Origin: CAVTSA01 sp963737225
Lineage (GTDB): Bacteria > Chloroflexota > Dormibacteria > Dormibacterales > Dormibacteraceae
Direction: 5' to 3'
Length of the DNA stretch: 64,000 nt
Assembly: GCA_963737225.1 (NCBI GenBank)
Contig: CAVTSA010000002.1
Location: 1 to 64,000 of the forward strand
This document shows, piece by piece, positions 59,735 through 64,000 of the stretch; within the stretch, counting starts at the first letter, position 1, and the number at the start of each line of letters is the position of its first letter. The position numbers and the translations under genes are program-made. Below the pieces are notes generated by a model that did no database searches, was not told the DNA's origin, and worked only from the letters and a program-made list of their open reading frames with translations.

Positions 59735-59976
59735 GCCTGACTCTCCTCTCCAGGGTCGCGACGCTTTCTCACGTACCAGCGACTGGTGACGACCCGGTAG
59801 CCGTCTTCGAACTCCACGAGGCAGCTGTTCAACGCCCCGCGAACGAGAACGCGGCAGTGCCGGCCGAAGCGCTCGGGGAGTCGGGTCCGGACGCGCCACA
59901 CCATGGGGAAGTCCTGGCCCAGGGGCGCTACCCGGCCGTCAACGACCACCGCCTCAGCCTCTCGACCTTCGATCAT
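59623..59976 (-). CDS. Small conserved-looking protein upstream of the dioxygenase
   Basis: 117 codons from ATG 59976. The first 75 residues look like a folded small domain (DFPMVWRVRTRLPERFGRHC, LNSCLVEFEDGYRVVTSRWY), with pattern and codon use better than chance. The last 40 codons run into the dioxygenase gene in another frame, so the true protein may be shorter because of an indel. Function unknown. Confidence 0.5.
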   Translation of the reverse strand: MIEGREAEAVVVDGRVAPLGQDFPMVWRVRTRLPERFGRHCRVLVRGALNSCLVEFEDGYRVVTSRWYVRKRRDPGEESQAWASTSAAHTRWKSATTSSAAPSRRGTSDPSGRSPGP

Positions 59977-60084
59977 CGAATCACCTCGCCTCGCTTTGCC
60001 CTACTAGCATGGGCGCGTGTGGGGGAACTCTTGGCGGCGTGTGGTCCCGTCGGCTCTCGTTCCATGCCTGGGGGGAGGTAGGTC

Positions 60085-63000
60085 GTGGCAGTCGTGAACC
60101 CGGTCGACAACCTCGGCGGCGCCCTGCGCTGGCGCAACATCGGGCCCTCTCGCGGAGGCCGGGTGGTGGCGGTAGCCGGTGACCCGGGCAGCCCCGGCGT
60201 GTTCTACATGGGCGCCTGCGGGGGCGGCGTGTGGAAGACAACCGACGGCGGCGCCTACTGGCGGAACGTCTCCGACGGGTTCTTCCAGACCGCGGCGGTC
60301 GGAGCCCTGGCCGTGGCGCATTCCGATCCGAACGTGGTGTACGCCGGCATGGGCGAGGCCTGCGTCCGCAATGACGTGTCCTATGGGGACGGCGTCTACC
60401 GGTCCACCGACGCCGGTCGCACCTGGGTCCACTGCGGCCTGGAGGCGACCCGCCACATCGCCCGGGTGAGGATCCACCCACGCGATCCGTCGATCGTGTA
60501 CGTGGCCGCCCTGGGTGACATCTTCGGACCCAATCCGGACCGTGGCGTCTACCGTTCCACGGATGGTGGGGGCACCTGGAAGCAGGTCCTCTTCCGCGAC
60601 GAGCGCTCCGGCGCCGCCGACCTCTGGCTCGATCCGGCCAACCCGTCGGTCCTCTATGCCGCGATCTGGGAGGCGATCCGCCGCCCTTGGGAGATGGTGA
60701 GCGGAGGGCCGGGCAGCAGCCTCTTCCGCTCGACGGACGGCGGCGAGACCTGGGTCGCGCTGACGGCCGCGCCGGGCCTGCCGGCGGGGCCGCTGGGCCG
60801 GATCGGGGTGGCCGGCGCGCCTCGCCGGTCGGGCCGGGTCTGGGCCCTGGTGGAGGCTGCCGGGGAGACCGGAGGCGTCTACCGCAGCGAAGACGGTGGC
60901 GACACCTGGGCCAGGGCGAGCGAGAACCGCGGTGTGCAGGGCCGGCCCTGGTACTACAGCCACCTCGTGCCGGACCCTCTCGACCCCGATACGCTCTGGT
61001 CGCTCAACTTCGGCCTGTGGCGCTCGATCGACGGCGGCACCACGTTCGACCAGGTGACGACGCCGCACGGCGACAACCACGACCTGTGGATCGACCCGTC
61101 CGACCCTCGTCGCATGATCGAGGGCAACGACGGCGGCGCCTGCGTCACGTTCAACGGCGGGGAGACGTTCTCCACCATCTACAACCAGCCCACGTCGGCC
61201 TTCTACCACCTGGCGGTCGACTCCCACTTCCCCTACCGCGTCTCCGCAACGCAGCAGGACAACTCCGCCATCCGGGTGCCGAGTCGGACCCGGGAGGCGG
61301 CCATTCCGTGGGAGCAGTGCACCCCGGTCGGGACCTCTGAGAGCGGCTACATCGCCGTCGATCCCCTCGACGACGAGGTGATCTACTCGGGCGCGGTGGG
61401 GAGCGCGGGCGGCGGTGGCGCCCCGCTGATCCGGCACGACCACCGTCTCCGGCAGGATCGGCTGGTCACGGTCTGGCCGGAGCTCGGCACTGGTGACGAC
61501 CCGGCCAATTTCAAGCACCGCTTCAACTGGACGTATCCGCTCCTGTTCTCGCCCCAGGACCCGCGGGCGCTGTACGCCGGCGGAGAGCGGGTGTTTCGCT
61601 CCACCGACGCCGGTCAGACCTGGGAGGCGATAAGCCCCGACCTGACCCGGGCCGATCCCGAGAAGCTCAAGGCGTCCGGGGGGCCGATCACCAAGGACAC
61701 CTCGGGAGCCGAGGTGTACGCAACCCTTTCGTGCCTCGCGTTCACGCCCGCCGGCGACACGCTGTGGGCCGGGACCGATGACGGCCGGGTGCACCTCACC
61801 AACGACGGCGGCGCGACCTGGAACGACGTGACCCCTGCGGAGCTCCCGGACTGGGCCTGGGTCACGTGCATCGAGCCAGACCCTCATCACGCCGGCACCG
61901 CGTACCTGACCGCCACCCGCTACCGCCTCCAGGACCGCAATCCCTACCTGCTGGTCACAAGGGACTCCGGCCAGACCTGGGCTCTGGCCACCGCCGGGAT
62001 CGAGCCGGACGACTACCTCCGGATCGTGCGGGCGGACCCGGCGCGCCCCGGGGTGCTCTACGCGGGAAGCGAGAGGAGGGCGTACTTCTCGTTCGACGGA
62101 GCGGAAACCTGGCACTCGCTGCGGCTCAACATGCCCGCCGTTCCCATCTACGACCTCGCCGTGGTGGGCGACGAGCTGGTCGCGGCCAGCCACGGCCGGG
62201 GGTTCTGGATCCTCGACGGCCTCCACGTGCTCGGAGACCTCTCCGACCTTGCCGGTTCGCCCACACTCCTGGTTCCGGACCTGATCTATCGCTTCCCGAC
62301 CCCGGCGCCGAGGGGCGCTGCCGCGGCCGGCGCCGCCATCGGGCTGCAGTATCTGGGGACAGCCGTCGCCTACAGTCCGCCCGGCGCCGTCCCGCCTGAC
62401 CAGAAGAATGGTGGAAGGTCGAGCTCCACGATCCTCAACGGGGGCGAGAATCCCGCGGACGGCATCACCATCCGCTACTACCTTCCGCAGCCGCTGGACG
62501 ACGGGTCGCTTCGCGTCACGATCCTGGACGCCGCAGGTGGTGAGGTGGTCTCGCTGCCCCCGGCCGCGCTCGGGGCGGCAGCCGGCTTCAACCGTGCCGG
62601 CTGGGATCTTCGCGCCGCCGGGGTGGCGCCCCTACCCCTGTCCGGCACTGACCCCGAGGAGGCGGCCAGGGAGGCTCGCGGGCCTCTGGTGCCGCCGGGA
62701 CGGTACACGATCCGCCTGGAGGGCCCGGGTATCAGCCTCACTCGAGAGTTCGAGGTTCGGGCCGACCCGCGCGAGAAGGTGACGGCCGGCGACTTCGCCC
62801 GGCAGTACGAGATCGGCCGGCGGATCATGGCTGAGCGCAAGGGAGTCCGCGACGCCGTCCTCCGGCTGCGGACGCTTCGCGAGCAGGTCAGTCGCTGGCA
62901 GCGGGGCGCGGGCCCGGAGAGCTCGAGCGCGGATGGGGTCGGTGAGCTGACGGGTTCGATCCTCGGGCAGCTGGACGGTCTGGAGCGGCGTCTGACCCAG

Positions 63001-63246
63001 CCCGATATGAAGGACGACGCGGACCGCCTGAAGTTCCCCGCCGGCCTGGACATGAAGCTGGGGGCTCTTTCCGATCTCGGGGACGCTGTCGACGCCGCCC
63101 CCACGGCGGCCACCGAGGCCGTCCTCGACGAGCTGTCCGGACAGGCACGCTCGGCGGTCGAGGCCCTGAGCGAGCTGACCGAAGGACCGGTGGCCGAGCT
63201 CGACCGCCGGATCCGCGCTTCCGACCGTCCCATCGTCGGCGGCTAA
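60085..63246 (+). CDS. Large BNR/sortilin-type beta-propeller protein
   Basis: 1053 aa. Repeated Asp-box motifs (GVWKTTDGGAYW, GVYRSTDAGRTW, GVYRSTDGGGTW, SLFRSTDGGETW, RVFRSTDAGQTW, RVHLTNDGGATW) over residues about 30-700 form one or two seven-bladed propellers like those of xyloglucanase GH74 or VPS10/sortilin. The C-terminal 300 residues hold an all-beta domain (ITIRYYLPQPLDDGSLRVTI) and an alpha-helical segment. No signal peptide is visible after GTG 60085 (GGAGG upstream), so it may be cytoplasmic, unusual for the family. No catalytic residues can be assigned. Confidence 0.75.
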   Translation: MAVVNPVDNLGGALRWRNIGPSRGGRVVAVAGDPGSPGVFYMGACGGGVWKTTDGGAYWRNVSDGFFQTAAVGALAVAHSDPNVVYAGMGEACVRNDVSYGDGVYRSTDAGRTWVHCGLEATRHIARVRIHPRDPSIVYVAALGDIFGPNPDRGVYRSTDGGGTWKQVLFRDERSGAADLWLDPANPSVLYAAIWEAIRRPWEMVSGGPGSSLFRSTDGGETWVALTAAPGLPAGPLGRIGVAGAPRRSGRVWALVEAAGETGGVYRSEDGGDTWARASENRGVQGRPWYYSHLVPDPLDPDTLWSLNFGLWRSIDGGTTFDQVTTPHGDNHDLWIDPSDPRRMIEGNDGGACVTFNGGETFSTIYNQPTSAFYHLAVDSHFPYRVSATQQDNSAIRVPSRTREAAIPWEQCTPVGTSESGYIAVDPLDDEVIYSGAVGSAGGGGAPLIRHDHRLRQDRLVTVWPELGTGDDPANFKHRFNWTYPLLFSPQDPRALYAGGERVFRSTDAGQTWEAISPDLTRADPEKLKASGGPITKDTSGAEVYATLSCLAFTPAGDTLWAGTDDGRVHLTNDGGATWNDVTPAELPDWAWVTCIEPDPHHAGTAYLTATRYRLQDRNPYLLVTRDSGQTWALATAGIEPDDYLRIVRADPARPGVLYAGSERRAYFSFDGAETWHSLRLNMPAVPIYDLAVVGDELVAASHGRGFWILDGLHVLGDLSDLAGSPTLLVPDLIYRFPTPAPRGAAAAGAAIGLQYLGTAVAYSPPGAVPPDQKNGGRSSSTILNGGENPADGITIRYYLPQPLDDGSLRVTILDAAGGEVVSLPPAALGAAAGFNRAGWDLRAAGVAPLPLSGTDPEEAAREARGPLVPPGRYTIRLEGPGISLTREFEVRADPREKVTAGDFARQYEIGRRIMAERKGVRDAVLRLRTLREQVSRWQRGAGPESSSADGVGELTGSILGQLDGLERRLTQPDMKDDADRLKFPAGLDMKLGALSDLGDAVDAAPTAATEAVLDELSGQARSAVEALSELTEGPVAELDRRIRASDRPIVGG

Positions 63247-63255
63247 CGGCCCACG

Positions 63256-63361
63256 CACCCGGTGGTGCACCATCGGGCGTTTCTTCCCCGGTGTAGGGCC
63301 CGGTGGTGCACAATCGGGGGTTCCCTCGCCGGTGTGGGGACCCGGTGGTGCACCATCGGGG
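63256..63361. repeat. Three tandem palindromic repeats before menB
   Basis: CCCGGTGGTGCACCATCGGG-type units at 63256-63279, 63296-63320 and 63338-63361, spaced about 41 bp. The intervening CCCCGGTGTAGGG and CGCCGGTGTGGGG are themselves alike. The last unit ends five bases before the menB ATG. Same family as the pairs at 57571 and 58583; the middle copy has one mismatch (GCACAA). Confidence 0.8.
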
Positions 63362-63366
63362 CAGCA

Positions 63367-64000
63367 ATGGTCTCCCAACTCTTCGACCCCGACGCCTGGG
63401 AGGAGATCCCCGGCCTCGACCTCCGCGACATCACCTATCACCGAGCCCTCGGGCAGGGCACCGTGCGGGTGGCGATCAATCGCCCTGAGGTGCGCAACGC
63501 GTTCCGCCCTCAGACGGTGGACGAGCTCTACCGGGTCCTGGACCACGCCCGGCAGTGGAGCGACGTGGGGTGCGTGCTCCTCACGGGGAACGGACCCTCA
63601 CCGCGAGACGGGGGCTGGGCCTTCTGCTCCGGCGGCGATCAGCGGGTGCGGGGCCGTGACGGCTACCGCTACACCGACGCCGGCGGCGTGCCCGACCCGG
63701 CACGCAGCGGGCGACTGCACATCCTGGAGGTGCAGCGCCTGATCCGGTTCATGCCCAAGGTCGTGATCTGCGTCGTCCCGGGCTGGGCGGTGGGCGGCGG
63801 GCACAGCCTCCACGTGGTCTGCGACCTCACGCTGGCCAGTCGGGAGCACGCGCGATTCAAGCAGACCGACGCCGACGTGGCGAGCTTCGACGCAGGCTTC
63901 GGGTCCGCCTACCTCGCCCGGCAGGTGGGGCAGAAGCGGGCGCGCGAGGTGTTCTTCCTGGGAGACGAGTACACGGCGGAGGACGCCCATCGGATGGGAA
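63367..64000 (+). CDS. menB: 1,4-dihydroxy-2-naphthoyl-CoA synthase (partial, cut by window end)
   Basis: 211 codons are visible from ATG 63367; the end lies beyond the window. It is a crotonase-fold enzyme: VRVAINRPEVRNAFRPQTVD is the first block, WAFCSGGDQRVRGRDGYRY carries the oxyanion-hole Gly and the SGGDQ motif diagnostic of MenB, and VVPGWAVGGGHSLHVVCDLT and SFDAGFGSAYLARQVGQKRA are the later active-site blocks. MenB closes the second ring of naphthoquinone in menaquinone synthesis, so the host probably makes menaquinone by the classical route. Palindromic repeats fill its upstream region. Confidence 0.9.
   Translation, partial: MVSQLFDPDAWEEIPGLDLRDITYHRALGQGTVRVAINRPEVRNAFRPQTVDELYRVLDHARQWSDVGCVLLTGNGPSPRDGGWAFCSGGDQRVRGRDGYRYTDAGGVPDPARSGRLHILEVQRLIRFMPKVVICVVPGWAVGGGHSLHVVCDLTLASREHARFKQTDADVASFDAGFGSAYLARQVGQKRAREVFFLGDEYTAEDAHRMG

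Noticed and set aside
60004..62226. 740-codon minus-strand frame opposite the propeller protein
   Set aside because: Antisense to a gene with repeated Asp-box motifs; Gly/Arg/Val-rich product without structure.
63256..63361. Short CRISPR array
   Set aside because: Units are palindromic, the intervening sequences are similar to each other rather than unique, only three units exist and no cas gene is nearby.

Overview
The window is GC-rich DNA from an unidentified free-living bacterium. Start codons are often GTG, Shine-Dalgarno sites are strong and gene overlaps are frequent. Gene content (gentisate dioxygenase-like cupin, P450, LLM flavoenzyme, SRPBCC/ArsR pairs, DUF5996, DinB, a MenB of the menaquinone pathway) fits a soil Actinomycetota or Chloroflexota lineage. 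No marker gene here settles which.

1-6.4 kb is chromosomal and damaged. It holds a GNAT remnant, a small membrane-protein gene split by an IS630-family element (881-2118), a DinB-like protein, a frameshifted SAM methyltransferase, and a TetX-like flavin monooxygenase divergent from its probable TetR regulator with two shared operator boxes.

6.4-27.5 kb is a 21-kb integrative element inserted in the 3' half of a tRNA-Tyr gene. A direct repeat of about 71 bp marks attL (6423-6493) and attR (27424-27495, within the intact tRNA 27442-27526). The right half is a compact mobility and replication module. Ten overlapping minus-strand genes (25149 to 20800) encode two small unknown proteins, an SSB, an FtsK/TraB-type DNA pump, a winged-helix protein, a 40-aa membrane peptide, an 80-aa unknown, an excisionase-like HTH protein, a rolling-circle-type Rep and a 36-aa membrane peptide. 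Divergent from them lie a fused XRE-Nudix protein, an 82-aa unknown and the tyrosine integrase. The layout resembles actinomycete integrative and conjugative elements. The left half is decaying cargo with a stress or metabolic flavour: a histidine-kinase remnant, MarC, a glucose dehydrogenase-like enzyme, a flavoprotein that has lost its redox cysteines, Hsp20, a methyltransferase, a YihY/PRC-barrel fusion, and a GT87 glycosyltransferase gene split by a second, diverged IS630 element (12901-14144).

27.5-64 kb is chromosome. It contains an MFS transporter, a PhyH dioxygenase and an enolase-superfamily enzyme; an SRPBCC/ArsR pair under a 32-bp palindrome; a thiolase; a USP, cNMP-thioredoxin-reductase-like and UBP zinc-finger run; Nudix, SMP-30 and hotdog enzymes; gamma-glutamyltransferase; an IS110 transposase broken by an in-frame amber codon; a four-gene catabolic operon (creatininase family, SDR, PanE-like, aldehyde dehydrogenase); an ECF transporter whose two ATPases and T subunit are one polypeptide; a P450; an isochorismatase/SMP-30/LLM operon; a DUF559 protein gene bracketed by paired palindromic repeats; a gentisate dioxygenase-like cupin; a 1053-aa beta-propeller protein; and menB running off the right edge. 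Five genes carry one apparent single-base frameshift each, four of them between 46 and 58.4 kb.
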